Shown here: piece by piece, positions 48,086-60,596 of the stretch
How the letters are laid out: each line of letters starts with the position of its first letter
How positions within the stretch are numbered: the stretch's first letter is position 1
Translations under genes and position numbers: made by a program
The notes under the pieces: generated by a model
What the model saw: only the letters and a program-made list of their open reading frames with translations
Told to the model about the DNA's origin: nothing
Databases searched by the model: none
Assembly (NCBI GenBank): GCA_949357655.1
Contig: CASHTG010000001.1
Span: 1,674,001 to 1,738,000, forward strand
Origin: Parascedosporium putredinis
Taxonomy: Eukaryota > Ascomycota > Sordariomycetes > Microascales > Microascaceae
DNA: 64,000 nucleotides
Reading direction: 5' to 3'

Positions 48086-50953
48086 ATGGGTCGGCATGGT
48101 AGAAAAGTAAGAATATGTCGCCTCTCTTTGGGCTTCCGTGCCTCGTTTTTGCTCTCTATCTAGCGGTTTTTGCGCTGTGGTCGCCTCTTGTGGACTAAAG
48201 CAATCTGGGGACGAACCGCTAATCTTTTTCCTCTTCTTAGGGCCGTGGTGGCGGTGGAGGTTTTGGAAAACGGCGACAGCATCGCGACGATGCGGATAAT
48301 CATAAGAGATATCCCGACATTGTCAAGAATAACGAGAAGCTTGAAAGGCACTATAATACTCTACTGGACCTGCCTGAGGAGGAGAGGGTCGAGTTCTGGG
48401 ATGCCTTGAAGCGTGAGCTGCCCAACAGCTTTCGATTTTGCGGCTCGAAGGGGTAGGTGGCTGCTCACGGCGTTTTCTTTCTTCCTTTCTCTTCTCTCCC
48501 CTCGAACTTGTTCTTCTAGGTTTCGATTGCTAACGGAGAGCTCGCAGACAAGCGCTAGCTGTGCGCAACCTTCTTGAGACCCGCTACTTTCCCGAGATCC
48601 AGAAGATCGAGTACGAGGGCAAACAAGTTGACCTGCCGAGACCTGTTCCATGGTACCCCGATGAACTAGCTTGGTGGATGACAACCCCCAAGAACGTTGT
48701 CCGAAAGTTTGGTCCCTTCTCCGCCTTTCAAAAGTATTTAGTCTCCGAGACCAGCGTCGGCCACATGACAAGGGCCGAGGTCGTCAGCATGATTCCTCCA
48801 CTCCTCCTCGATGTCCGTCCCGGCATGACTGTTCTCGACATGTGCGCCGCGCCTGGAAGCAAGTCGTCACAATTGTTGGAGATGTTGCACGTTGGAGAAG
48901 AGGCGCGGATAAAGAAGGCGCTGCGAGGCCACGCCGCCGAATACGGCCTCGATCTGGGACCCGAGACGGAAGAAGAAGCCAATGTTGATATGTCTGCCGA
49001 TCCCAGCGACGCTGGTCGCGCCACCGGTCTTTTGATTGCCAACGATGCCGACTACAAGCGATGCCACATGCTTACCCACCAGCTCAAGCGCTTGTCATCC
49101 GCCAACCTCCTCATCACCAACCATGATGCGACCCAATACCCACCCATCAAGTTGCCTCCTCACCCGGACAACCCTAAGCGAACCGTTTACCTGAAATTCG
49201 ATCGCATCCTTGCCGATGTACCTTGCTCGGGTGACGGTACTCTCCGGAAGAATGGCAATATCTGGAATAACTGGGTTCCGGGAGGCGCCCTTGACTTCAC
49301 CTCACCCAAGTCAGGATATTGGTCAAGGCACTGCAAATGCTTAAACCTGGTGGCCGAATGGTGTACTCTACTTGCAGCATGCATCCTATCGAGAATGAAG
49401 CCGTCATTGGTGCCGCGGTTGATCGGTGCGGTGGCCTTGAGAAAATCGACATCATTGACTGCTCGGACAAGCTCGTCGAGCTGAAGCGCCGCCCTGGAAT
49501 CAAGAGCTGGAAGGTCATGGACAAGACTGGCCAGTTCTGGGATTCGTGGGCCCAGATTGAAGAGAAAATGAAGGAAGATCCCGACTTCGTCGCCCCGGGT
49601 AGGCTCACCGAGAGCATGTTCCCCAGGAGCGGAGGTGAGGACCTTCCTTTAGAGAGGTGCATGCGCGTGTACGCCCATCTTCAGGACACCGGCGGCTTTT
49701 TCATCACCGTCCTCGAAAAGAAGGCCGAATTCAAGGCCAAGCCCGAATCTCATCTCAAGCAGCCCCGTGCAACCACCAAATCAGCCGACGAAGAGGGAAC
49801 CGCTGCTGAAGCCCAGGCCGATCCCGCGCTTAAAACTGAGGCTAACGATGACGCCCCTGCGGAGGCCTCTGTGGAGGAGCCGGTGGAGACCCCTCCCGAT
49901 CACTCCCAGGCCAACGGAAAGAGGTCGAGAGACGACGACGAGGATGCAGAGTCTGACACCAAGAAAGCTAGGATACAGGGTGATGATGTGAAGATGACTG
50001 ATGCCGCCGAGGTCGCGCCGCTTGCGGATGATACTACCTCTGTGGCCACTGCCGAGAAGGCCGCACGTCCTGCTAACGGCGAGCGAAAAGACACCTCGAT
50101 AAAATACGAGGCGCCTTTCGTGTATCTCCCTCCTGACCATGCCGCTATTGCGGAGGTCAAGAAGAATTACTCTCTCTCTGACCGCTTTCCCCTCGACCGC
50201 TTCCTCGTCCGTAACGAGACGGGCGAGCCGGCCAAAGCCATCTACTACTCTGCCGCCCTTGCTAAGGATATCCTGAGCATGAACGACGGCCGTGGCGTCA
50301 AGTTCATCAGCGGCGGTGTCAAGATGTTTATGAAGCAGGACGTGCCGAGCCCCGACGTGTGCCGCTGGCGCATTCAATCAGAAGGTATGCCGATTCTCGA
50401 AGGATATGTTAGTGAGAAGCGCGTCGTCCACCTACACAAGCGTGAGACTCTGCGCAAGCTCCTCATCGAGATGTTCCCCAAGATTGCTGAGGGCGGCTGG
50501 GAAAGCCTCGGCGAGATTGGCCCGCGGGTTAGAGACATGGACATGGGCTGCTCTGTGCTCCGCATTGAGCCTGACGGCACCGAAGACGGCTTCCAAGAGC
50601 GTATCGTGCTTCCTTTGTGGAAGAGCATCCACTCCCTCAATCTTATGCTTCCCAAGGAGGATAGGGCCGCCATGCTACTCCGGCTGTTCAACGACACAAC
50701 GCCGCTGGTGAACAACGGGTTACAAATGCAGAAGGACAAGGAAGAGCAAAAGAGGAAGAAGCTCGAGCAGGAGGCTGCCGCCGCCGCTGCCGCTGCCGCC
50801 GCACCCGGCGGGGAGGCTTCCGAGGCTGAGGCCACTCCTACCAATGCAGACGAGGCTCAAACAGAACCTCAGGACGCGGAGATGGAGGGCCAGAATGGTG
50901 CGGACGAGGCGGACGCGGAGGGCGAGACTGAAGATGCCGTAGCCGCGGCTTAA
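48086..50953 (+). CDS. TRM4: tRNA (cytosine-5-)-methyltransferase TRM4/NCL1 (NSUN2 family; one frameshift)
   Basis: Methylates C5 of cytosines in tRNA using S-adenosylmethionine, in the nucleus. Model: join(48086..48106,48241..48452,48548..50953), about 880 residues. The 7-codon first exon MGRHGRK, donor GTAAGA and CTTAG acceptor give MGRHGRKGRGGGGGFGKRR. Motifs: SAM site DMCAAPGSKSSQ (about residue 175), motif IV DVPCSGDGT (about 302; Cys for product release) and motif VI YSTCSMHPIENEA (about 353; catalytic Cys). The C-terminal half has the acidic linker and the conserved FPLDRFLVRNETG block, ending in an Ala/Glu-rich tail. One base is missing near 49290, between GGALG and LHLTQVRIL; otherwise open. 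It converges on MTG2 with a 327-base gap. Confidence 0.93.
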
Positions 50954-51280
50954 GAGGGTTGAATTTTGTGAATTATCGGGAACTCTGAGATGGGTGTTTT
51001 TGTTTTTCTCTCTCACATTTCTGCAGGGTGTATTTTGTTTCTCTCCAATTTCTGATATATATGCATTTCTACGTGTAAAATAAAAGCTAAAAGGGATCTT
51101 GTTCACAGCCTGTCAAATGTTGGACAGATGCAGAAATTTCAATTAGATAGCTCATGTCGTCTATTATACAGTTTGGAGGATTCGCATGATCAAGGTCTAT
51201 ATGTAATGTACAACGCCACGCGATCCATGTAAAATGAAGGGGGAATAAGGTGGGATGGAGAGAGGAAGGACCATTTCCCT
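50954..51280. terminator. Shared 3' region between TRM4 and MTG2
   Basis: A 327-base AT-richer stretch between two stop codons of convergent genes. It includes T runs and AATAAAAG near 51078-51086 that may serve TRM4 polyadenylation. Confidence 0.45.
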
Positions 51281-53020
51281 TCATTCGTTATCATCAAGAA
51301 GTCCAACGGTCCAGTGTACGATGGATTCTACGCCTTGTCCATGTATCGCGCTGACGGGGATCGCGGCACATCTCTTCGTCCAGGCGCCCTCGAGGCCGGT
51401 AGGGTGGGGCTGGGCGCCAGCCCCAACATCATCAATGTAGGCCTTGAGCTCTCGGAAGTTGTTTTGCGTTTCCGGCAGGTCGGCTTTGGTCGCGACGACG
51501 AACCATGGCTTGGAGGCAATGTGGTGGCTAGTCAAGTCGGCCCGCGGCGGTGGGAAGTCCGCAGTGGAGGGGAGAAAGGATCCGACCACGCCCGGGGTCG
51601 GGAGCCGTCGGAGGAGAGATCAGAGGTGAGGCGCCAGTCGACGCGGGCGTCGATCTCGCGGGAACGTTCTTCTTCCTCCCGCATCTGGGCGTAGAGCCCG
51701 ACCTCGTTCCAGAGGGCCTTGAGGGCAGCGACGGCGTTGCCGGCGGAGAGGTCGAGGACGAAGGCGAGAACGCGGGCGCGCTCGACGTGGCGGAGGAAGG
51801 CGATGCCGAGGCCGCGGTCGAGATGCGCGCCCTCGATGAGGCCGGGAATATCGGCAATAGTGAAGCGGGTGCGGGCTCGACGGCGATCTCTTCCTCGGGG
51901 AGGCCGAGCTCCGGGGCGGCGGGGTAGCGGACAAAGGACCGGACGGCGGGGCGGCCCGAGTTCTTGTCGAGGACGACGGTTCCGATGTTGGGCTGGAGAG
52001 TGGTGAAGGCCCAGTTGCCGACGCGGGTGCGGCTGTTGCTGAGGGAGCGAAGGAGGGTGCTCTTGCCGGCGTTGGGGAGGCCGACGAGGCCGACGTCGGC
52101 GAGGAGCTTGAGCTCGAGCTCGATGCTGAGGGAGACGGCGTCCTCGCCCTTTGTGGCGAAGAGGGGCCGGGGGTGCTCGCGCGAGACGAAGTGGGGTTGC
52201 CCAAGCCGCCGATGCCGCCGGCGGCGAGGAGGACGGGGTGCGGGGTGGGGCGGCAGAGGTCGAGCTGTATGGGGCCGGGGGCTGGGCGAAGAGGCGCTCG
52301 CGGCGGGGCAGGCGGGGAACACGATGTTTCGGGACTCGCTCTTGGACAGGCCCGGGTACAGAACCCACTTGTCCTTGTCCGGGTTGTCCGGGTCGACGAG
52401 CTCGCGCCTTTTTCCTCGGCGAGGGCTTCTTCGCCGCCCTCGGCCAGGACCTGTCGCCGCTTCGCTTTGCGCTGGACGTACCGAATCTTGGACAGCATGG
52501 CCTCCTCGGCGACGGGGTCCTCGCGGCTCACTTCTCTCACCACGGTCCCGACGGGCACGGTGATGACGACGTCGTCGCCCTTTGCCCCGCCTGGGCGTCG
52601 CCGCGGCCCGTTTTGCCGCGGCCGGCGCGCACGAAGCGCCGACGGGAAATCTTGTGCAGGGAGGTCTCGCCGCTGACGGCCTGAATGTACACGTTGCCGC
52701 CATGGCCGCCGTCGCCGCCGTTGGCGGGCCCGTTGGGGAAGTAGGCTTCGCGGAGAAACGCGATGCAGCCGGCGCCGCCGGGGCCGGCGTAGATGTCGAG
52801 CTTGGCCTTGTCGGCGAAGTTGGGCGCCGCGTAGTCGTCTGGTGCCGGGTTGAGACGGGAGCGGGGAGGTCTTCGGGGCTAAGTGTGGGAGATGGGTCTT
52901 CGGGGAGGAGGAGTCGGGCGCGAGGCGGCGAGCTGCTGTGGAGAATGGGCGGGTGGGAATTAAGGGTCGGGCGAGGAGGACCTTGAGGACGGCCGGGATA
53001 CCTGTCGGTCGAGGAGGCAT
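51281..53020 (-). CDS. MTG2: Mitochondrial Obg-family GTPase MTG2 (heavily frameshifted)
   Basis: Obg/CgtA GTPase that assists large-subunit maturation of the mitochondrial ribosome. The start MPPRPTGIPAVLKVLLARP is Arg-rich and lacks acidic residues, as expected of a mitochondrial presequence. Obg domain: KAKLDIYAGPGGAGCIAF and FPNGPANGGDGGHGGNVY. GTPase motifs: G1 VGLPNAGKSTLLRS (near 52060), G3 DIPGLIEGAHLDRGLG (near 51845), G4 ATKADLPET, G5 SAIHGQG, ending at the stop 51281-51283. Frame changes occur near 52870, 52590, 52403, 52290, 52195, 51870 and 51550, so no single frame spans more than part of it. The region is the most GC-rich of the window, which fits homopolymer errors. All motifs present suggests a functional gene in the real genome. 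Confidence 0.88.
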
Positions 53021-56000
53021 GCTGTTAGGAGCGGGTGCTTTTTATTTAGCGAGAGGGAGAAGTGCGCGGCATTCTCCTCTGCGCACGCCGAACCTTTGCT
53101 GTATGGAATAGGGCAGTTGGTGGGTGATAGACAACCCCTCAGTGGCAAAGCTACGAAGAAAAAAAAAGAGAGTCGGTCGCGAAGAGCTTTCCAAGGGTGA
53201 TGGGTGGTTCGAACGCCAATTTACGGGAAGTCACGTGCGTTCGTGACGCTGAGCGCTGTGGCAAACGATTGCGAACGCAAGAGGAGATGTTGTTCAATCG
53301 AAGAAAACCAGTCGGTCACGAGACTTTTCGGAATCTTGTAAACTTCAAAAGGAAAAGGCATGACTTGAACGTTTTACGTTATTATTCAGTCAAACAGGCT
53401 TGTCAAGCGTGGTTGATGTGCAAAAAATACACAGTAACCGCTGGCTCCAGCGCAGACGGGACGGCCGATTGAAAGGTATCTACTCGAGTCGGCTCAAAGA
53501 TGATTGAACTTGAAGTCCATGGTCAATCCGATATTCTTGTTAGTACATCCATGTAACGTTTGGTCATCGGCTTGCGCATGTTCCTAGCAAAAGTTGTGGG
53601 CAAGGACGCAATCTGGTCTTGAATCGGACGGATCGGAGCCGAGCGGAGATGTGTGGGGCTGTCACAGACACCGGCGGTCCGTATTTTCGAATGTCTTTTG
53701 TCAACCACGCGAGGCACAGCCCGCCGAGGTCGTTGCTGGCCACCTCTTGCCAAACATGCCGGGCAGGGCTGATGGCCATTTTCATCCCGAATATGGATAG
53801 GGTTGATCATTTCATTTTGGATATCATTTCTTGATCCAGCCCCTGTCGAAAACCCATAATGATTGGATAACTTGGGCCTGAATGTGTGAAGTGATGTTCT
53901 CTCGCCCTCAATCTACCAGCAAGCAACCTTGCATTGAGTCCGCGCCAAAGATAGGCCGCGCCCCATTACGAGGGGGAAGAAAGGAAAAAGCAAGAAAAAG
54001 GGTAGGCGGCCATGCCTATGCTGCATCTGCAGTCATTCATGTTCACAACACGGCAGCTCAATCTGCAATGTCCACCTCAAAAGTGCAAGCGAGGTCATTG
54101 GCTATGCCGCCACCACAAGCACGAAAGGCGGAAGAGCCCGATGGAAGGTCAAGAAAATCACAGCCACGGCTCGTTGTCAAGCCCCTCCCCATGGCCTCCC
54201 ACCAAATAATCCCCCAAGGAGAAGAATGGAGGGGTACCTAAAGTGGCGAGACACCTTTGATCATGATGAGTTTGAAACCCCGCTTCGAAGGACTGCATGC
54301 TTGAGCTTGGGCAGTGGTCACATATCTAAAGAACCTGCGAGAATTTGCGGAAGGGGAGCAAAGACTCTGGTCGGGTAAAAACTCTGTTGATATCTGTGGG
54401 ATGGGCTGGTTTAGGCACAGTTGCGGGTGGAAGGCTTTTTTTTTTTTGATACGGGGTTGTTGGTCTGCTGGTCTGCTGGTGATACACGGAGTGGATGACG
54501 ATGTATCCGAACCAAAGTGAAGCAATCTCCACAAGTTGCATCTTCACTTCACGTGTAGATAGGGGCGAAGTTTTCTCCCCGAAAACCCTTATTTTTGTGC
54601 CTTTTTCTGCTCACCGAGATTTTCGAGGCTTGCTGCACTTTTGGTCCAAGGCATGTCCTAGTTTCCATCCGCCCCCCTCCCAGCTCGCTCAGCAAGCAAC
54701 AAGGCGCGTCCTTGGATGAGCTGGACAAAGCACCGGCTCCGGTTAACTCTTCAAGCCAAACCCACCTTTTCTCCTTTGTTGGTAGCATACTTGCAAATTG
54801 TCCCTTTAAAACAAGTGCTAGATGTCAAGTTAACTACTTCGTCAGCAACAACGAAGATTTGTCAACTGCCCGGTTTGTTGGTGGGCTCCCTCTTCCTCAA
54901 AAGGATTGATTCTCGAACACGCCCTTGCGCTGCCGGTTTCTCAGTGCGTTGTCTTTGGCCCTGCAGTGCCCCGAGAGTGTACCTAGCTCCGCGTATGCAT
55001 CCCACCAAGTAAGGCGTTCATCTGACATGGCATGGCGCCCACCACTGATCTCTATCAAAACACGAGCGAGATCAAACGCACACATCTCAGGGCTTTTCTT
55101 TTTCTTCCCGTTCTTTTTGACACATTGGTAATGTCCGTGGGGAGCCAGACTCACGTCATCTAGTTACAGGCTGGGGCTGAGGGATCTAGCTCGGCTGCGT
55201 GTGTTGATGGTACAGAAAGGCATTGGCCCAGCATCTAACAATCCATTTCCAGAAAGTGCGGGCGAGGCACGAGAATCAACCCACCCCCTCGGTCATTGCC
55301 CCGTACCCCATACAACATAAAATTGACGCGCCTCGGTATCCCAGTTATGAGTGACTAACTCGAAGGATGAAGAAACCAATGCTGTTTCCTGGAAGACTTG
55401 ATTTTCGTGATCAATGAGAGGCAGTCTTGCTCAATGCGTTATAATGGTTCATTGTTGCCATCGAGAGTAACGACAACGACGCACCTCGTCGTACGTAGGA
55501 CAGAGAACAAGCACTACGCCAAGGGGGATCTGGGTTCTTTCTTTCCCTCTTTTTCCCTTCTCCCTTTCCAACGACTCCAAAAACGTGTTTCGGGTCAGCT
55601 TGTGCTAGCCATTTTAGCAACCTTGTGGAGTGTGAATTTTGGGGTATACATGATGTCTTGAAGTGGAGAGCCTCCAATTGACCCATTTTGTGGAAATGGG
55701 AGCAAACGAGACCTCGGGATCCGTATCTGTATTCGGGGTATTAATATTCAATGGATTGATCTATGGGTACCTCGGTATTCATGTTGAGATTGCAGAGGAC
55801 TGAAGCCCCAATTCGTGAATGTAGCAATGGAGTGGGCTAATATCGCCGGGAACGTCAGCAACAAATGCTAGGATCCGGGTGCTCGACTGCATGGTTGAAT
55901 GTTTCACCTTCTACGACAATCAAGAAGGGATTGATTGATCCATTGATGTAGTGTGATCCCCACATAAGCAGCTTGCAATTGACTTCAATGTTCCCCATCG

Positions 56001-57839
56001 CTTCGTTCGCTCTTTCTCTCTCACCGCTTCATTTCGCCCCTCTCGCACCGCATCCGTGGAGAAGCGGGTCACCCGTTCATACACTAGCTATTAGAAGAGG
56101 CAGGCACCGTGGACCGGGTGGCATGTCCACTCCACCGCATGGACTTTTCCTACCCCCAAGCCCCCAACCCCCTCCTCTCCCCACTGGCTCGGGCTTTGCA
56201 AGCTCGCCGCTGGTTCAACGTTGACAGCATCGGTCAGAGTTAAGGATCTCTTCAAGTTCACTTGATTGACGCATTTCGGGGTCCCGTGCTAAGGGAGCTC
56301 CATGTGCTAGATTATTATTGCCCCCGTCCTTCGCTGGTCGCCGCTGGCTGGCTCCTGCCGAGGCCGGGCCGTTGTCGTTGTCATCGTTGCTGTCGTTGTC
56401 GCTGTCGTTATCGTTGTTGTCGGCTCCGTTCATCAAATCGCCAGTTCCTCTCGTCCCCAGCACTGGACAGGAGAGGCACAACGCATGCCCGCCCCTGCCC
56501 TGCCCTGCCCTGGCCCCGCCGCATTTCTGCTTGCCACATGCTCGCCGTGACAACCTGCCCGCGTGCGCGTGCTCACCCAGGTACGTCGGCATAATGTCTC
56601 AAGAAGGGCAAGCCCTCCCTCGTTGTATATCGATATATATACACCATACCGAGGTACACCGGTGACACTAGTAGGGTGTACCGAAACTAGCAGTACAATC
56701 CCGACGGGGCAACCGCGTCACGGCTGTGGGTGAAGTCTGCTACGAAGAGCCAGTGAGCGTCCCCCGAGCTGAGCGGAACGCGATTTGGAACATGGAAAGC
56801 GTGACCCCCTGCCTCAGCTACTCTGATCTGTACCAAGAGACCGGCCCCCTCAACAATGTAGCGGCCCTGGATATTGTGGAAGGACAGACCTAATGGATGA
56901 ATTGTATGAATGAAATGGATCCATCAACCCATTGATTCATGTGAGCCGTCTGCCCATCTGTCCATGGGTCTAGGGCTCGTTCAATGATCAAGATCAAGAC
57001 CACAGACCGAACCGGACCCCAGACCTCCCAGATCTCGGGCCTAAGCTCCAATTGAGGCCAGTTTTTCGTGGAGTCCTTGCGGTCTTAGGAGCTCATTTGA
57101 TTCGTTTTCAAGAGCAAAAAGAGTACATCAAATCTAATGTCCCGGATGGATATGACGACGGATTCTCAGAGTAAACGCATCCATCTATGGATGGCTGGAT
57201 TATCCGATCCCGTTCTAGCCACGAGCAAGTGAGCCATCTATGGATGATGGTAGGTTCGAATTGCGCCGGTAGCCTATATGCTCTAGAGCGATATCTGGGA
57301 GCTAGCTGACCTACAAGTATAGGTCTACGTCCCTGGATCCCCGGATCCATATCTAGACTGGTAATTCCTCAAGCCGTGCTGTCTGGTGCTGCCACAATTC
57401 AATCTTGTCTTCTCAACCCCTTCCCCCAACTCCACCAGCTGAGGGCTGCACTACACCGTCGCCGGCGTGGCCAACCCCGCGAATAAAACTTGTGCCTTTT
57501 CCCCGCCCGTCTGACCCTTAAAAACCGGTCGAGGCCCCGAAAAGGACAAGAAAAAAATTGAAGAAAAGAGAAACCCCCTTCAGAGCCTACCACCATTTGA
57601 AGCTGTTCCAGGGTCAACAATTCCCGATTGGATGCTGTTTTGCGGAAGATGATCCCCAGTTTTGCCCTCCCAACTGCAACTACTGCTGCAACGCTTGCCC
57701 TATTAGCCAAATAAGAATCCGCCGTTCCCCCTTGCCCTTGGTAAATTTTTCTCGGACTCAAAGTGCTGTGATCTCCGGGTCGTACCGGAAGCTTCTCGGT
57801 GCCAACCGTTCAATCTCTCTTTCTCCGTTGGATTCAGTA
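53021..57839. other. Intergenic region of about 4.8 kb
   Basis: No supported gene. Contains several TGGATCCAT/ATTGATCCAT-type words (55750-55770, 55930-55945, 56914-56940, 57170-57190, 57330-57352) and a (CGTTGT)-like degenerate stretch at 56370-56430. Short open frames lack domains. Confidence 0.4.
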
Positions 57840-59939
57840 CGTATGATCCGGGGTCTCGTTCTCTGTGGCCTTTTCCTTCTCTCTCTCTCCCTGTCTCTCT
57901 GTCGCCCTCTCCATCACCCTCTACCTCTCTCCCTGTGCCTCTCCCTGTGCCTCTCCCTGTGCCTCTCCCTGTCTCTCTCCGTCTACTTCCTCGCCCCCAC
58001 TCGCTCTTTGCCTCTCTTCCTCTCCTCCCCCGTCTCCTCTTTTCCCGTCTCGTCTCACTTTTCGCCCAGTCTCCGTTACTGGCCTCACCCCGCGCACTAA
58101 ATATTGCTTCTTGCTTCTGTGCTTCTCGCTTCCAACCACTCAGTCACCGGACCCCTCCTCCCTCTTCAACCCCTTCCAGCATTCGCATCTGCCCTTTCAA
58201 ACAAACACACACATAACGCTAGTCGGGTCTCGCTTGATCCGGGTGCCATTGGCGACTTCTGGTCGGGCCTCCACAAAAAGACACCCACCAGACCCCCTCA
58301 ACCTCCTCGTCTTGCCATTGGGCCAGCGCCTCGTTGCTTGCATGAGCCAGAAAGCTTGCATTCGAGCCACGACATCGGCTTGGATAAGCTGCGTCGGCTG
58401 CTTTCTGCCAATCCAATCTGGGGCCAATCTCTACTACCCATTTCGCATCGCCGACCTTTCCCCTCGAGTACTGCGTTCCTCTGCTGTTCGCACCTCTCTT
58501 CCTCCCTCTTCGTCTTCTCTCCCTCTCTGCCTCTCTCGCCTCTCTCGCCTCCCGAGCGACTTGCTATCTTGCCTCTCCCGCGCATCACGGCATTGATACC
58601 CCCTTCTGCCTTACACACTTTGCGGAGCCTGCGTCTCGCCGTGCCCGCATTTTTTCCTCCTCGTCTCGCATTCTCCCTCGACCCATCCTCTCCGTCTTGT
58701 GTCGTGGTCCGCGTCCCACTCCCACTCCCGTAGCTCCCAGGTTAACCTCTCGTGTCGACAGCAAGTAGGCGGATCCCGCTCCTGCTGCATTCCTGCCCAC
58801 GCTCACGCTAGGCATCGGTTCAAGGTCAACAGAGCATCTCCCGTCTTGCCATCTCTGTCTTGGCCCCTCTCTACTTCTCGTTGCCCCGGTCCTCCTTGGG
58901 GTCTCGATCACCACTTTTTTTTTTCTTTCTTTAGCAGATCCCCCAGTGGTTCAATTCGGGGTTCCTTTTTTGGGTTCTTTTCCCTTTATTTTTTTTCTTA
59001 GCTTACCCCCTCCTCTTCCATCTCCCGGCGCCGGACTTGCTCCTCACTTTCCCCGTCGCTACTCTTTACTAGCCACCACACACACCACACGACCGAGCTA
59101 CGTACCATCGACCTACCAACCTACACCAAGACATTCGCTGTTTCTCTGTTATTTGCAACCTAGGCAAGACCGCCGCGTCTCTGTGGCTCGCACCTGCTTC
59201 TCTAATCTGCCCCTCGTGCAGGATACATTAGAAGCCGAGTCCACGACTGGCCACTTTTCCTCGCATCTTGTATCCTTCATCCTGCGACATCTCTTGCCTC
59301 TGGAGGTGATTTATCCTCTTTTGGGGCCCAACTGCAACTCCCATCTCGGCCCTGCGCGCGAGAGAGTTCCTTTTAAGCCCGGTTAGTCTCTTGAACCCGT
59401 CTTTCCTTGATCTCGTGCCTCCTCTCTCCCCTACCTTTGCTTGCCTTTCCCCCTCTCTATCCCCCATCGTTCGCAAGGTGCCTACACTGCAAGCAAAGAC
59501 TATTTTGCGTGTCAGGACTTGGGTAATTCCGCCTTCATCTGTTCCACTCTTCCTATGCGACCCTCACCGGGTCCCGGGAAAGTAATGAATATCATCATTT
59601 TGTCCTTCTCGTTCCCGCTGTAATCTCGATTCACCTTGCGCCTTGACGGCGCCTGCCATCTCGGCTTTTCTTCTTCCTTTTCGTTTTTTCTTCTCGTTTT
59701 TTGTGTACATTACCACATCGATATCTGGCTTGTCCCCGAGTCTTGCCCTCCGCCCTCATACCTCTACCGCCCCTTTTGCCCCCTTCTGCTATCCCTCTGT
59801 TCCCTACGATAACGACAAGGAAGGAGGGAGTACGGCGGCTACGTCGTCCTCTCCACGGCCCCCGAGCCACCTCCTCCACCCTGACCCTCAACGATACCCC
59901 TCGTTACCATCAATAACGTACCGGCCACAAACCGCTAAG
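57840..59939 (+). other. Long pyrimidine-rich leader region
   Basis: About 2.1 kb of C/T-dominated sequence upstream of the conserved Cys-motif gene. It has possible splice signals (GTACGT at 57839) and a 12-bp minisatellite. Best read as promoter plus a long, possibly spliced 5' UTR. The Ser/Leu/Pro-rich open frames follow from the base composition. Confidence 0.4.
57925..57973. repeat. 12-bp minisatellite CCTCTCCCTGTG
   Basis: Exact units at 57938-57949 and 57950-57961, a one-mismatch unit at 57962-57973 and a longer variant before them. Confidence 0.85.
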
Positions 59940-60596
59940 ATGTTTGCCAGTGAAATAAAACAACCACGTAAATCCAAGTCCCGGAAGTCTCACACCCCGT
60001 TAATAAGGATGGATCCGGACTGTGCTATATGCAGCGGCGCCGCTAGCCTCCGTTGTGATTGTGAGGCAAAAGCGTTGGAGACCGCCATCACCCAAGCCGA
60101 GCGCCGCATGATGCAGTCTGTGTATCAGCAAATTCGGTAAGTAGCGCTTCATACCTTTTGCTTGGTCATCTTCAACGTTATCTTGTCGGGAGCTTTGATT
60201 CTTACCGCTCTGTGTAGTGAATGGGCCAGAGGCCATGCTCAGGACTACATCCTAGAGTATTTCAACATGCTGTCCGAGAGGAGGAAGGCCGCCCATACCG
60301 AGCACATGGAAGCCATATCGCGATCTGCCTTTCACTACTACCGCTCCCCGCCTCACCCGGGTCAGATCGCCGAGGCCCAGCAGGCACTCAAGCGAGGAAT
60401 CGACGAAGACTGGAAGAGCAGCGTCCAGCGGTACCCGGAAGTGCTCGAGTACTTCTTCGGCCTCGTCGAACTCACCCTCCCACCAGAGGATCACCCTACC
60501 ATCAAAGACCCTCCTCTGAGCGCCATGGGCGGTGGTCGAAAACCCCTCGTCGCCCCCTCCTCCTCCAACGATTGCGGGAGGCTACCATGTACCTGA
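59940..60596 (+). CDS. Conserved fungal protein with N-terminal CxxC/CxC motif, function unknown
   Basis: Two exons: 59940-60136 and 60218-60596, with an 81-base intron (GTAAGT, GTGTAG), joined as QQIR-EWARGHAQDYILEYFNML. The ATG at 59940 gives a Lys-rich 23-residue lead; the ATG at 60009 gives MDPDCAICSGAASLRCDCEAKALE, which resembles the start of a widespread uncharacterised fungal family as I remember it. The body is helical and charged (TQAERRMMQSVYQQIR, QALKRGIDEDWKSSVQRYPEVLEYFFGLVELTLP). The CxxC...CxC cluster might bind a metal; that is inference. The 3' end is uncertain: after RKPLVAPSSS Pro/Arg-rich sequence continues in all three frames to about 60780, so a frameshift may have cut the C-terminus. 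Confidence 0.7.

Noticed and set aside
51528..52703. 391-codon minus-strand frame as its own gene
   Set aside because: It contains pieces of MTG2 (including the G1 motif) mixed with out-of-frame Arg/Pro-rich translation, so it is part of the frameshifted MTG2.
57248..57275. GGTTCGAATT, a tRNA T-loop-like word
   Set aside because: Flanking bases do not form a T-stem and no A-box lies at the right distance.
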